From UBA868 sp016776875 (GTDB lineage Bacteria > Pseudomonadota > Gammaproteobacteria > Arenicellales > UBA868), in contig CP179198.1 of the NCBI GenBank assembly GCA_051201585.1, positions 62,001 to 126,000 of the forward strand: a stretch of 64,000 nt of DNA. Reading direction: 5' to 3'. The stretch's first letter is position 1; each line of letters begins with the position of its first letter. Below the pieces are notes generated by a model. The model did not search any database. It was not told where the DNA came from and worked only from the letters and a program-made list of their open reading frames with translations. This document shows, one piece after another, positions 51,990 to 61,602 of the stretch. Made by a program: the position numbers and the translations under genes.

Positions 51990-52391
51990 ATGCGACAGGT
52001 GAAAAGATTGCGACCCAAACTAAAAAAGTTATCTCTGATCACGATGGTGATCGTTGCCCAGTCCTTATCAGGGCTTTTTGCAACAAGTCATGCGGGGGTA
52101 TCCAGAATTCACTGGATTACAGTTTGTACGCAGCAGGGTGTACATCAGATTTCGGTGATCTTGCCGGGGGAAAGTGATCAACCGTGGGCCCCGGAATTGT
52201 TCAGCTGGGGGTGTCCAGATTGCGTTCAAATGCCGGCGATTACGATCTCAATCGCGAGAGATCGCGAGGTGGCCGGGGTGGTACTTCTACAGGCGCTCGA
52301 TCGTTATCGTTCGACTGTCGCTGGACCGGTTTCAGTGACGGGCGCTCAATTCCCGCCGCGCGCACCACCTTCAGCATTAATTTTTTCTTAG
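51990..52391 (+). CDS. DUF2946-like secreted protein
   Basis: 133 residues from the ATG at 51990, giving a basic n-region (RQVKRLRPKLKK) and signal core (LITMVIVAQSLSGLFATSHA). The ATG at 51924 adds 22 residues and is less likely. VCTQQGVHQISV, WGCPDCVQM and a C-terminal QFPPRAPP match the DUF2946 pattern. Such genes often sit beside PCuAC and Sco copper-delivery genes, as here (79 bp before PCuAC). Exact role unknown. Confidence 0.7.
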   Translation: MRQVKRLRPKLKKLSLITMVIVAQSLSGLFATSHAGVSRIHWITVCTQQGVHQISVILPGESDQPWAPELFSWGCPDCVQMPAITISIARDREVAGVVLLQALDRYRSTVAGPVSVTGAQFPPRAPPSALIFS

Positions 52392-52470
52392 TAATGTGAC
52401 TTTCTGTGGGTTAACGGATTACCGAAAAGCCCTCTGGATAGTCTGCGCCGAATTAAAGTTGGAGATTAAA

Positions 52471-52941
52471 ATGATGAAGAGAGTTACCCTTTTTGTTGCG
52501 TTGATAACCGGGCTATCGGGATTCCCGGCACTTGCGAGCACACTTGAAGTTCATGCACCTGTCGTTCGAATGGTTCCACCGGGCCAGATGGTGAGCGCTG
52601 CTTTTTTGAATTTGCATAACAGTGGCCCGCGCCCGCGCGCTTTGATCGCCGCTCGCTCTGATGTTGCTGATGCAGTTGAACTGCATAACCACATTATGGA
52701 GGAGGGTATGATGAAAATGCGGCGGGTAGATGCTATTCCCGTACCGTCATACGGCGAAGTAGCACTCAAGCCTAGCGGTTTTCATATTATGCTGATCGGA
52801 TTAACCCGTAATCTGAAGCCGGGTGATCAAGTGGCGATTGAGTTGGAGTTTGCTGACAGCGAGCGGTTGCCGGTCATAGCGGTTGTGAAGATGGTCGGAT
52901 CTGAGAAAGATCACAGTGATCACGGTGATCATAGCGAGTGA
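52471..52941 (+). CDS. PCuAC copper chaperone
   Basis: 156 residues from the ATG at 52471, with TTGGAG about 9 bases upstream. Signal peptide LFVALITGLSGFPALAS. The copper-binding set is visible: HNHIMEEGMMKMR and GFHIMLIG give the H-x-M ... M ... H-x-M ligands of the PCuAC (DUF461) family. A His/Asp-rich tail (EKDHSDHGDHSE) may add a metal site. It delivers Cu(I) to cytochrome oxidase in the periplasm, together with the Sco protein 85 bp downstream. Confidence 0.92.
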   Translation: MMKRVTLFVALITGLSGFPALASTLEVHAPVVRMVPPGQMVSAAFLNLHNSGPRPRALIAARSDVADAVELHNHIMEEGMMKMRRVDAIPVPSYGEVALKPSGFHIMLIGLTRNLKPGDQVAIELEFADSERLPVIAVVKMVGSEKDHSDHGDHSE

Positions 52942-53026
52942 TCAAATAAAGCATGTATTTTTCCGATAAGCTAAGTTGCACGATAAAGGGTCAGCAAGTC
53001 CCGCGCGTTCATACAGGGAATGAAGG

Positions 53027-53629
53027 GTGATAAAAAGTCGCGATTTTCGCGTCATCCTGGTCCTGGGCATGTTGACGGTGTCTAGTATTGTGGGCGGGTT
53101 TTGGCTGCAACAGCGTTTTGGGTCGCCGCCTAATCCTTATGCGCAATTGGGTGGCGACTTCACGCTGATGTCGGCGTCTGGACCCATTTCGCTGAGCGAC
53201 TACCGTGGCAAGGTGGTGATGCTGTTTTTTGGATTTACATCCTGTCCTGATGTTTGCCCCACAGATCTTGCTCGAATGAGTGCGGTTTTTAATGCACTGA
53301 ATCCCGGGGAAGTTGAAAAGGTAGCAGGTTTGTTTGTGAGTGTGGATCCCGAGAGAGACACCCCGATTCAGGTTTCGGAATACGCCGCGTTTTTCGATAA
53401 AAGAATTACCGGAGTGACCGGCAGCCCAGATGAAGTCGCGGCAGTCGCCAGGCAGTTTTATGTGCTGTATAACAAAGTTGACCAGCCAAATTCAGCAATT
53501 GGATATACGATCGATCATTCAGCCTCTACTTATCTTATTGATACAAAAGGCGAGGTGATACAGTTGATCAAGCATGATGAATCGGTTCAAACGATGGTTC
53601 AGGCAGTTCGAGACGTCCTCGCCCGTTAG
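53027..53629 (+). CDS. SCO1/SenC family copper/redox protein
   Basis: 200 residues from a GTG start with GAAGG just upstream. N-terminal membrane anchor (FRVILVLGMLTVSSIVGGFW), then a thioredoxin fold with FFGFTSCPDVCPTDLARM, carrying the CxxxC copper site, and IDHSASTYLID with the conserved histidine. It matures the CuA centre of cytochrome c oxidase. Partner of the upstream PCuAC gene. Confidence 0.94.
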   Translation: MIKSRDFRVILVLGMLTVSSIVGGFWLQQRFGSPPNPYAQLGGDFTLMSASGPISLSDYRGKVVMLFFGFTSCPDVCPTDLARMSAVFNALNPGEVEKVAGLFVSVDPERDTPIQVSEYAAFFDKRITGVTGSPDEVAAVARQFYVLYNKVDQPNSAIGYTIDHSASTYLIDTKGEVIQLIKHDESVQTMVQAVRDVLAR

Positions 53630-53645
53630 TGAGTAAATAAAAAGA

Positions 53646-54518
53646 ATGAAATTGGAAGTGCAAGTTGATCAGGTGGCTCAAGATCTTGAAGATGCCAATC
53701 TTTTTTTTGGGCACGGAACAGACAATGCTTTCGATGAAGCCGTGTGGCTTGTGCTTGAGGCGCTGGGTTTCGACGCTGGCGCTGATGATATTCCTTGGAC
53801 ACAGGATTTGACTGAGCATCAAATGGATTCGGTCCATGACCTTTTGAGCAAGCGAATCAAGACTCGCCAACCGTTGGCGTATTTGGTCAATAAAGCATGG
53901 TTCGCCGGTCATGAGTTTTTCATTGATTCCCGTGCCATTGTTCCGCGTTCTCATATTGGTGAATGGATTCCTGATCGCTTTGATCCTTGGCTCGCTAAGG
54001 ACAACGTGCGTGCGATACTGGATCTTTGTACCGGCGGTGGGTGTATTGCGGTTTCTTTGGCGCTCGCGTTTCCAGAGGCAACGGTTGATGCCAGCGATTT
54101 AAGCAAAGACGCGCTCGACGTCGCGAGACGCAATGTTGAACGCTATGGGGTGGAAAAAAGAGTTCGGATGATCGAAGGCGATCTTTTTTCCGGAATCGGT
54201 AATAAAAAATATGACCTGATCGTCTGTAACCCCCCCTATGTGAGCGATGAGTTGATGAGCGCGCTCCCGAAAGAGTACCACTATGAGCCCGAGCTGGCTT
54301 TTTCCGGTGGCGAGACCGGGTTGGATTTCATTGAACGCCTGCTCAAGGAGGCCGCCGATCACCTCAGTCCGAAAGGACTCCTGGTGGTTGAAGCAGGTAG
54401 CGCCCAGCAGGCATTAGAAACTGCCTATGTAAAAACACCGTTTACTTGGCTTATGTCAGAGAATGAAGAGTCGGTCGTATTCATAATCTCTGCAGATGAG
54501 CTTGCAGGGTTATCATAG
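53646..54518 (+). CDS. prmB: Ribosomal protein L3 glutamine methyltransferase
   Basis: 290 residues. SAM-binding motif ILDLCTGGGCIAVSLALAFP and catalytic IVCNPPYVSDELMSALP (NPPY). N-terminal helical domain of the HemK/PrmB type, with RQPLAYLVNKAWFAG and FFIDSRAIVPRSHI; the serine/arginine-histidine at PRSHI separates PrmB from PrmC (PRPDTE). It methylates a glutamine of L3. It follows the Sco gene by 16 bp. Confidence 0.93.
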   Translation: MKLEVQVDQVAQDLEDANLFFGHGTDNAFDEAVWLVLEALGFDAGADDIPWTQDLTEHQMDSVHDLLSKRIKTRQPLAYLVNKAWFAGHEFFIDSRAIVPRSHIGEWIPDRFDPWLAKDNVRAILDLCTGGGCIAVSLALAFPEATVDASDLSKDALDVARRNVERYGVEKRVRMIEGDLFSGIGNKKYDLIVCNPPYVSDELMSALPKEYHYEPELAFSGGETGLDFIERLLKEAADHLSPKGLLVVEAGSAQQALETAYVKTPFTWLMSENEESVVFIISADELAGLS

Positions 54519-54548
54519 AAGACGGGTCGACTTCGGAGCGAGCGGTGG

Positions 54549-54719
54549 TTAAATTTCGATCATCTCAAAATCAGCTTTGGTCGCGTCGCAGTCTGGGCAT
54601 TGCCAATCGTCGGGGACGTCCTCCCAGCGAGTGCCGGGTGCAATTCCGTCTTCAGGCCAGCCTTCCGCTTCGTCGTAGACTAAGCCACAGATGATGCACA
54701 TGAATGTTCGATTCGCCAT
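54549..54719 (-). CDS. Rubredoxin
   Basis: 56 residues from the ATG at 54717-54719. Four iron ligands in CIICGLVYDEAEG and CPDCDATKADFE, with the aromatic core intact (WPEDGIAPGTRWEDVPDDW). A one-iron electron carrier. Divergent from hemL and about 110 bp from it. Confidence 0.95.
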   Translation of the reverse strand: MANRTFMCIICGLVYDEAEGWPEDGIAPGTRWEDVPDDWQCPDCDATKADFEMIEI

Positions 54720-54827
54720 TAGGAAAAAAGTTTGAAGGTTTGGGGGCTCAAATTCTATCCCAAGCGAGTTAAATAATTTATTCAAAAACGGATCTGACAA
54801 AACAAAAATTAATTGATGGAGTTTTCT

Positions 54828-56111
54828 ATGAGTGACACGAACGAGAACCTGTTTGATGGCGCCTGTAAGGTTATTCCGGGCGGGGTTAATTCTCCTGTGC
54901 GCGCCTTTAAATCGGTTGGCGGCACCCCTGTTTTTATCGATCGCGCTCAGGGCCCTTTTCTATATGGTGCCGATGGGAAACGTTACATTGATTATGTGGG
55001 TTCATGGGGCCCAATGATTCTGGGGCATGCGGATCCTGATGTGGTCGCTGCTGTTCAGCACGCGGCTGAAAACGGCTTGAGCTATGGCGCGCCGACGGCA
55101 CTTGAAACCCAGTTAGCCAATCTTGTGTGTGCAGCCGTGCCGTCAATGGACCAGGTGCGGATGGTCAATTCAGGTACAGAAGCGACGATGAGCGCGATTC
55201 GACTGGCACGCGGTTTTACGGGTCGGGATACGCTAATCAAGTTTGAGGGCTGTTATCACGGCGCCTCAGACAGTTTATTGGTCAAGGCGGGGTCGGGCGC
55301 GCTAACGCTTGGAATACCGACATCACCGGGGGTGCCAGCGGATGCTGCGCGGCATACGCTAACACTTGAGTACAACAATATAGAGGATGTGAAGCAAATT
55401 TTTGCCGAGCGGGGCGATCGGATTGCTGCGGTTATCGTTGAGCCCGTTACCGGAAATATGAACTGTATTGCCCCCGCGCCCGGATTTCTTGAGGCCCTGC
55501 GCACGGCATGCGATCAAAGTGGTGCAGTGCTTATCTTTGATGAAGTCATGACCGGTTTTCGCGTTGGACTGGGAGGCGTTCAGGGCCTGTACGGCATTCA
55601 ACCCGATCTCACGACTCTCGGTAAGGTGCTGGGTGGCGGCCTGCCGGTTGGTGCTTTTGGCGGAAAGGCGGAAATCATGGCTGAACTTGCGCCGCTAGGA
55701 CCGGTTTATCAAGCGGGCACGCTTTCCGGCAACCCGCTCGCGATGACCGCGGGAATCGCAACGTTGAAGAAAATTTCCAAAGACGGTTTTTTCGAAGCGC
55801 TGACTGAAAAAACTGAGAGACTCGTAAAAGGCCTATCTGAGGCCGCGATTCAGGCGGGGGTGCCTATGGCAACCGAATCGGTGGGCGGGATGTTTGGCTT
55901 GTTCTTTACCGAAGCCAATAAGGTCACATCGTTTAGCGAAGTGATGAATTGTGATACGGAAAAATTCTCGAAATTTTTTCATGGCATGCTGCAAAAAGGA
56001 ATCTACCTGGCGCCATCTGCATTTGAAGCCGGCTTTGTTTCTATCACGCATACCGATCGTGAGATCGACGAAACGATATCGGCTGCGAAGGAAGTATTTG
56101 CTTCGATTTAA
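54828..56111 (+). CDS. hemL: Glutamate-1-semialdehyde 2,1-aminomutase
   Basis: 427 residues from the ATG at 54828, with GGAG six bases upstream (an ATG at 54816 is possible). IPGGVNSPVRAFKSVGG, MVNSGTEATMSAIRLARG, LIFDEVMTGFRVG and TTLGKVLGGGLPVGAFGG with the PLP lysine identify HemL. It makes 5-aminolevulinate for heme. Its 3' end overlaps the convergent DUF4870 gene by 4 bp. Confidence 0.97.
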   Translation: MSDTNENLFDGACKVIPGGVNSPVRAFKSVGGTPVFIDRAQGPFLYGADGKRYIDYVGSWGPMILGHADPDVVAAVQHAAENGLSYGAPTALETQLANLVCAAVPSMDQVRMVNSGTEATMSAIRLARGFTGRDTLIKFEGCYHGASDSLLVKAGSGALTLGIPTSPGVPADAARHTLTLEYNNIEDVKQIFAERGDRIAAVIVEPVTGNMNCIAPAPGFLEALRTACDQSGAVLIFDEVMTGFRVGLGGVQGLYGIQPDLTTLGKVLGGGLPVGAFGGKAEIMAELAPLGPVYQAGTLSGNPLAMTAGIATLKKISKDGFFEALTEKTERLVKGLSEAAIQAGVPMATESVGGMFGLFFTEANKVTSFSEVMNCDTEKFSKFFHGMLQKGIYLAPSAFEAGFVSITHTDREIDETISAAKEVFASI

Positions 56112-56668
56112 CCTAGAAAATTGATGGACAGCGGATAACGGGCTGGCAGGTTGACTGAGGCCCGCCACGCATTTCGGACCAAGACCCAGATGTGAAACAC
56201 CATCAGCAGGCCGAGCAAAATAAAGCCGATAAAAAAGAAAACCAAAATCAGGCAGCTGACGTAAAAAATACTGATCGTTAGCGCGAAGTTAAGCGCGGCG
56301 CGTCCGTTGGTATCGAGCCAGGGCGCGTGGCGTCGCCAGATGAGCCAAGTGATCCAGGGCCCGAGCAAATGGCCGAGGGGCACCCCCAGATAGGTTGTTA
56401 GGCCAGACAGGTGCTGGATACTGGATCGCCAGTCGGGGCTTGAAGGCGTTTCTTTCGTAAGATCCGGATTCTCCGGCACCGCCCGTGCGAGGCCAATAAT
56501 ACCGATCATGCCGGCCAGTGAGGCGAATGTCAGCGCTAATATGACGGCGGAGAAAGAAACAAGGGGAAGCCCAGAGCTGTTGAGCAACACAGCGACGAGA
56601 CCGGCGCTTGCGATCAACGCAAGCCCGGCACCGAGGGCGAGAAAACTGATACAGAAAAACTTCAGCAT
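56108..56668 (-). CDS. DUF4870-like membrane protein
   Basis: 186 residues. Two N-terminal membrane spans, then the DUF4870-type part: LSGLTTYLGVPLGHLLGPWITWLIWRR, NGRAALNFALTISIFY, and the C-terminal ARYPLSINFLG. About five membrane segments in all. Family function unknown. Convergent with hemL. Confidence 0.8.
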   Translation of the reverse strand: MLKFFCISFLALGAGLALIASAGLVAVLLNSSGLPLVSFSAVILALTFASLAGMIGIIGLARAVPENPDLTKETPSSPDWRSSIQHLSGLTTYLGVPLGHLLGPWITWLIWRRHAPWLDTNGRAALNFALTISIFYVSCLILVFFFIGFILLGLLMVFHIWVLVRNAWRASVNLPARYPLSINFLG

Positions 56669-56753
56669 AACGCTAGCGAGCGCACACGCTCATAAGTGCG
56701 ATGAGAAGTTTTGCGTTGTTGGCCGCAAACAAATACAGCCGACAAGCACCAGA

Positions 56754-56966
56754 TCAATCGACGGGAGTAACGTCTTCCGCAGCGGGACCCTTGTCACGGG
56801 TCGTAAGGGTGAACTCAACACGCTGACCTTCGTTCAGTGTTTTGAATCCATCGCCTCTAATCTCTCGATAGTGCACAAATACATCGTCTCCACCTTCCTG
56901 CTCAATAAAGCCGAAGCCTTTTCTTTCATTGAACCATTTAACGGTTCCATTATGCCTTTCCGACAT
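56754..56966 (-). CDS. Cold-shock domain protein (CspA family)
   Basis: 70 residues from the ATG at 56964-56966, preceded by GGAGGAG, a strong ribosome-binding site. RNP1 is KGFGFIEQ, RNP2 is VFVHYREI. A single OB-fold RNA/DNA-binding protein and RNA chaperone. The acidic loop and C-terminal GPAAEDVTPVD are typical. The leader upstream is A/C-rich on the plus strand with CAAAAACAAAAAC repeats and may be the long csp 5' UTR. Confidence 0.95.
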   Translation of the reverse strand: MSERHNGTVKWFNERKGFGFIEQEGGDDVFVHYREIRGDGFKTLNEGQRVEFTLTTRDKGPAAEDVTPVD

Positions 56967-57080
56967 GAACTCCTCCACTAGGGTGACTACAAACAAAAAC
57001 AAAAACAACCATAAACGGGCACACGATTATTCGATGTCCCTTTGCGCATTGTATCCGCAAGTGCAAGTTACGCAATACCC

Positions 57081-58040
57081 TTAAAAATCTGCCGCGCCGG
57101 ACTTATGGAGCAATGTTTTCAGGGGAATCTTGGCGGACTGATTAAACCAATCCTCAATCAACCGAAATGAGATCGATATCTTGGGCGGCGGAACGAATAT
57201 TCCCTGGCTTAAACGAGTGATTATCTCCTCACGAGAAAGCCATTGGGCATCCTCAAGTTCTTGATCATTCAGCGATATTTGGGTTTTTGTTGCTTTCGCA
57301 TGATAGCCAAGCATCAAAGAGCCGGGAAATGGCCACGGCTGAGAAGAATGATAGTGGGCCGACAAAACGTTGATGTTAGTTTCTTCAGCGACCTCGCGAA
57401 CCACGGCTTGTTCCGCACTCTCACCCGGTTCAACAAAACCTGCGATAGTCGAGTATCGATGTTTAGGCCATTCTGGTTTTCGGCCAAATAACGCATGATC
57501 ATCGCTTTCAACCAGCACAATAATCGCAGGGTCGGTTCGGGGGTAGTGCGTGGTTCCGCACGTTTCGGCTGAACACACCCGAACGTGACCCCCTTGGGTG
57601 ATGATTGTGGGCGTTCCGCATTGTCCGCAATAGCCATGTCGCTTATGCCAGGCGGTAAGTGCTTGCGCAAAAGCAAGAAGGGTAGATTCGGCGGCGTCGA
57701 GATGAAACGCTAATGCCCGAAGTCCGGCAAAATGATCATCAGACCGAGGCAGACTATCTTCGAGCATCACTGCAAAGTGAAAGGTGTTATTTTGTTCCCC
57801 GAGATAGATCCAGGACTCACAATGCCCGAATCGCGAGATGGTTTCTTCTCGTGTTAGCCAAGCGGGCCCGGGATTGCGATTGTCATCAACCGCGATTTTC
57901 ATCCGGTGGATGCCAATGAATCGCGCACGATCGCTCATGACCCGCTGTGATAGTGTTTCCGGTTCAAGCCGCACCAGAGTGCCCCTGTTTAATAGGTCGC
58001 TGGTTAAAAGATTAAGGCGACTTCGCTGAAGATGGTCCAT
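57081..58040 (-). CDS. nudC: NAD+ diphosphatase / RNA deNADding enzyme
   Basis: 319 residues. The four zinc cysteines are CGQCG and CSAETCG. Nudix box GFVEPGESAEQAVVREVAEE, and the NudC-specific SQPWPFPGSLMLGY. It cleaves NAD(H) and removes NAD caps from RNA 5' ends. Length is slightly above the E. coli protein because of a longer N-terminal domain. Confidence 0.95.
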   Translation of the reverse strand: MDHLQRSRLNLLTSDLLNRGTLVRLEPETLSQRVMSDRARFIGIHRMKIAVDDNRNPGPAWLTREETISRFGHCESWIYLGEQNNTFHFAVMLEDSLPRSDDHFAGLRALAFHLDAAESTLLAFAQALTAWHKRHGYCGQCGTPTIITQGGHVRVCSAETCGTTHYPRTDPAIIVLVESDDHALFGRKPEWPKHRYSTIAGFVEPGESAEQAVVREVAEETNINVLSAHYHSSQPWPFPGSLMLGYHAKATKTQISLNDQELEDAQWLSREEIITRLSQGIFVPPPKISISFRLIEDWFNQSAKIPLKTLLHKSGAADF

Positions 58041-58189
58041 CTCTTTGTGCAGATAATGAGAAATTTGGTCGAAGGTTACACCATCCGGCTACAGTAGGTG
58101 CGAACCTTTGGTTAAAATCCCTTACTCAGTGTGCGGCCTGTAGGTTAATTCACAGGCGCGTTCTTTTCACCGATTTTTGGTTCATACCT

Positions 58190-59926
58190 ATGCGCAACGA
58201 AGTTTGCCAACTGCTTGGCGAGGCGGTCGCGACGCTCAAAAAAGAGAGCGTGATCAGTGAGCCCGACGATGTTCCCATTCAAATCGAAAGATCCCGAAAT
58301 GCGGATCATGGTGATTTCGCGAGCAATCTGGCGATGGTCCTTGCCAAGCGTGCTGGATTGAAGCCTCGCGAACTCGCCGAGAAAATCTGTGCCGCGTTGC
58401 CAAAATCCCCAGTCATTGACCGAACCGAGATTGCAGGCCCCGGGTTTATTAATATCTTTCTTGCCCCAGACGCTTACCATGATTTACCTGATCAGATTCG
58501 GGTGAGTGGGGCGCGCTACGGTACGAGCAAATTGGGTGCGGGCCATCGCGTGATGGTTGAGTTTGTATCGGCCAACCCAACTGGCCCACTCCATGTGGGG
58601 CATGGCCGCGGGGCGGCCTATGGCGATGCGCTGGCGAGAGTCTTGCGGGCGGCCGGATTTGATGCCGTTAGCGAGTATTACATTAATGATGCGGGACGCC
58701 AGATGGATATTCTCGCGTTAAGTGTCTGGCTTCGATACCTGGAACTTTGCGGAGAGACGTTCAGCTTTCCCTCTGCCGCGTATCAAGGCGATTACATTTT
58801 TGATATCGCCGCAACATTACATCGTGAGGTGGCGGATGAATACCGTACTGGGGCGGAAACATTGCTTGACGAATTACCAGAGGGCGATGATGTCAGGCTC
58901 GACAGCCTGATTGCGCGGGCCAAGTCATTGTTGGGTCCGCAAGGTTTTGGACGAGTGCATCGTCTCGCCCGCGATACGCTGGTCGACGAGATTCGTTCGG
59001 ATTTGTTGCAGTTTGGTGTGGAGTATCAAACATGGTTTTCAGAGCAAAGTCTGATTGACTCTGGCGCGGTTCAGGGCGCTGTCGATGAGTTGAGAGAGAA
59101 TACGGTTCTCTATCAGAACGATGGCGCATGGTGGTTCCGAACCACGGACTTCGGCGATGAGAAAGATCGAGTCGTGCTGAGAGCGAACGGAAATCATACT
59201 TACTTTGCCACTGACATTGCCTATCATCAGGATAAGGTGCGCCGCCAATTTGACCGGGTCATTAACATCTGGGGTGCAGATCACCATGGTTACATCAAGA
59301 GGGTGAAGGCCTCGATGTCCGCGCTTGGCCTTAATCCCGATTTGCTCACGGTCTTGCTGGTCCAGTTTGCCGCGCTCTACCGGGCTGGCGAAAAAGTTTC
59401 GATGTCCACGCGCAGCGGCGAATTTGTGACGTTGCGGGAATTGCGCGAGGAAGTCGGCCGAGACGCCGCGCGGTTTTTTTATGCGTTGAGAAAACCAGAT
59501 CAGCATATGGACTTTGATCTGGATTTGGCAAAATCACAGTCCAGTGATAATCCGGTGTATTACGTGCAGTACGCCCACGCGAGAATTTGCAGTGTTTTCC
59601 GGCAACTCGCTGATAAGAATATCGCAGTTGATCTTCCCAACGCGAATCCGGAATTACTGGTTGAGGCTCGTGAGTCTGATCTATTACAAAAACTCTCAAT
59701 CTATCCTGAAGTTGTTGAATCGGCTGCACGAAATTATGAACCGCACCAGGTGGCGTATTACGTGCGAGAGCTCGCTAATGATTTCCACACCTACTACAAC
59801 GCGCATCCGTTCATCGCCGCGGAAGATGATCTTCGTCTGGCTCGCCTGTCGTTGATTGACGCCACCCGGATCGTGTTGGCAAACGCGCTAGCGTTGCTAG
59901 GAGTGAGTGCTCCAGAGCGAATGTAG
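58190..59926 (+). CDS. argS: Arginine--tRNA ligase
   Basis: 578 residues. HIGH-type motif PLHVGHGRGAAYGDAL, N-terminal Add1 domain (FASNLAMVLAK), INDAGRQMD, WGADHHGYIKRVKA, and a KMSKS-like loop GEKVSMSTRSGEFVTL. The C-terminal anticodon domain ends in LALLGVSAPERM. Class Ia synthetase, normal length. The SPOR gene follows 3 bp later. Confidence 0.97.
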   Translation: MRNEVCQLLGEAVATLKKESVISEPDDVPIQIERSRNADHGDFASNLAMVLAKRAGLKPRELAEKICAALPKSPVIDRTEIAGPGFINIFLAPDAYHDLPDQIRVSGARYGTSKLGAGHRVMVEFVSANPTGPLHVGHGRGAAYGDALARVLRAAGFDAVSEYYINDAGRQMDILALSVWLRYLELCGETFSFPSAAYQGDYIFDIAATLHREVADEYRTGAETLLDELPEGDDVRLDSLIARAKSLLGPQGFGRVHRLARDTLVDEIRSDLLQFGVEYQTWFSEQSLIDSGAVQGAVDELRENTVLYQNDGAWWFRTTDFGDEKDRVVLRANGNHTYFATDIAYHQDKVRRQFDRVINIWGADHHGYIKRVKASMSALGLNPDLLTVLLVQFAALYRAGEKVSMSTRSGEFVTLRELREEVGRDAARFFYALRKPDQHMDFDLDLAKSQSSDNPVYYVQYAHARICSVFRQLADKNIAVDLPNANPELLVEARESDLLQKLSIYPEVVESAARNYEPHQVAYYVRELANDFHTYYNAHPFIAAEDDLRLARLSLIDATRIVLANALALLGVSAPERM

Positions 59927-59929
59927 GAC

Positions 59930-60538
59930 ATGGGTCGGAACGTTCGAAAGCGTCAAGCGTCTTTTCGTTCACGTTTTGGGCATGATGCTGTTTTGCTGCT
60001 TCTGGGGATTGCCGCAGGTGTGTTGGTGGCGGTTTTGTATCAAGGCGCAAAAAGTGGTGATCCCAACCGCGTGGGTGCGGGTTTGTCTGAATTAATCGGA
60101 GAGTCAGCGCAAGACAATCGGGAGCCTGCTGACCTTTCAGATGTGGCAATCAATGTCGAGTCTCCGGAGAGAACTCATTTTGAGTTTTATACAGTGCTAC
60201 CCGAGATTGAGCACGTTATCCCCGAGCCGTCTTCCACTTCTGAATCAGAAACAGCCGAGGTGACTCCACCCCCTTCAGAGATCGCGAAAAAAACCGGCTT
60301 TTACATGCTGCAGGCCGGTGCGTATCACAATCCGGGCGACGCTGAACGGATGAAAGCCAAACTAGCCATGGCAGGTTTTGAACCCACTGTGCAAAAAATC
60401 TCATTCCAGGGTCAGGGCGATTTCTACCGGGTTCGCATTGGACCCTATCCGAACATGGAGATGATGGAAAGCGCAAATCGAGCGTTAGTGAGACTCAATA
60501 TAAAAGCCCTTCGATTGAAGGTTTCCAGCCAGCCCTGA
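59930..60538 (+). CDS. SPOR-domain membrane protein (FtsN/DedD-like)
   Basis: 202 residues. Basic N-terminus, one membrane span (AVLLLLGIAAGVLVAVLYQG), an acidic/proline-rich periplasmic linker, and a C-terminal SPOR domain (YMLQAGAYHNPGDAERMKAK, YRVRIGPYPN). SPOR domains bind denuded peptidoglycan at the septum. A SPOR gene right after argS is common in gammaproteobacteria, where it is annotated as FtsN-like. Confidence 0.9.
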   Translation: MGRNVRKRQASFRSRFGHDAVLLLLGIAAGVLVAVLYQGAKSGDPNRVGAGLSELIGESAQDNREPADLSDVAINVESPERTHFEFYTVLPEIEHVIPEPSSTSESETAEVTPPPSEIAKKTGFYMLQAGAYHNPGDAERMKAKLAMAGFEPTVQKISFQGQGDFYRVRIGPYPNMEMMESANRALVRLNIKALRLKVSSQP

Positions 60539-60549
60539 TTTCCAAAAGG

Positions 60550-61602
60550 CTAGGATCGCGCCAGAATCCACCGGGCGATTGATGCCGGAATACTCTGCTG
60601 TGCCTGACGGCTGACGTAGATGCCGATATGCCCGCCGTCAAAGGTGAGCTCACTGTAATCATCACAGCCGACGTAGTTTGCCAGTGCTTTAGATGCGGAA
60701 GCCGGCACGAGATGGTCGGCAAGTGCATAAATATTGAGGACAGGACACCGGATCTTGGAAAGATTAACAATTTGATTATCGACTACAAACCTGTCTTTGA
60801 TTAGCGCATTACGTTGATAGAGGTTTCCGACAAATTCATTAAACGCTGTTCCTGCCTGATCGGGACTGTCTGCAATCCATCGCTCCATGCGGGCAAAGGT
60901 TTTAAGTCCTGCCGGGTTATCAGCCAGATCGATAAGGTCGATATATTTCTTGCTTCCCAGGCGAAAAGGCTGAAGGGACACAAACAACGTGTTCAGAAGG
61001 GCGCCGGGCACGTTTCCGTAGCAGCCCACCAGGCGGTCAAGATCCACTTCCCTGACCCATTGCGATAACACGTTGTCTTCAGTCTGAAAGTCAACCGGGG
61101 TAACCATGGTGATCAGGTTTTTTACTTTTTTTGGAAAAAGCGCGGCGTAGCAGAGGCTGAGCGTTCCACCCTGACAGACGCCGAGGAGGTTGAGCCGGGG
61201 TGTTCGACGGGCTGTATTTACCGCGTCCACACATTGATCGATCATGACGGCGATGTAGGCACTCAGCGACCGATTTTTATCTTGAGGTTCGGGATCCAGC
61301 CACTCGATGAGAAAGACATCGATTCCGCGTTCAAGCAATCGCGCGATCATGGATCGCTTCGGCTCAAGGTCGAGCACCCAGGGCCGATTCACCAGTGCGT
61401 AGACAATCAGCACCGCGGTTTTTTTGTCGTGCGCCTGGTCCGTACCGTAGCGGAGGAGTCTAAAACCGTCGCCGGTCAGGATGGTCTCGTGAGGGCTTGT
61501 GCCAGGCGCAGCATCATCGATTTGACGAATTTGCGAGAGACTATGCGAAAGCTTTTCTGTAAAGGTTTTTATGTCCTCAGCGGTCCTGCGGGCCGAGGTC
61601 AT
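60550..61602 (-). CDS. phaC: Class III poly(R)-hydroxyalkanoate synthase subunit PhaC
   Basis: 350 residues, the short class III length. Lipase-like box LLGVCQGGTLSL with catalytic C143, aspartate in YALADHLVPA, and histidine in DGGHIGIYVS. It polymerises hydroxyacyl-CoA into PHA together with PhaE. Its start overlaps the phaE stop by 4 bp, so the order is phaE-phaC, coupled. Confidence 0.95.
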   Translation of the reverse strand: MTSARRTAEDIKTFTEKLSHSLSQIRQIDDAAPGTSPHETILTGDGFRLLRYGTDQAHDKKTAVLIVYALVNRPWVLDLEPKRSMIARLLERGIDVFLIEWLDPEPQDKNRSLSAYIAVMIDQCVDAVNTARRTPRLNLLGVCQGGTLSLCYAALFPKKVKNLITMVTPVDFQTEDNVLSQWVREVDLDRLVGCYGNVPGALLNTLFVSLQPFRLGSKKYIDLIDLADNPAGLKTFARMERWIADSPDQAGTAFNEFVGNLYQRNALIKDRFVVDNQIVNLSKIRCPVLNIYALADHLVPASASKALANYVGCDDYSELTFDGGHIGIYVSRQAQQSIPASIARWILARS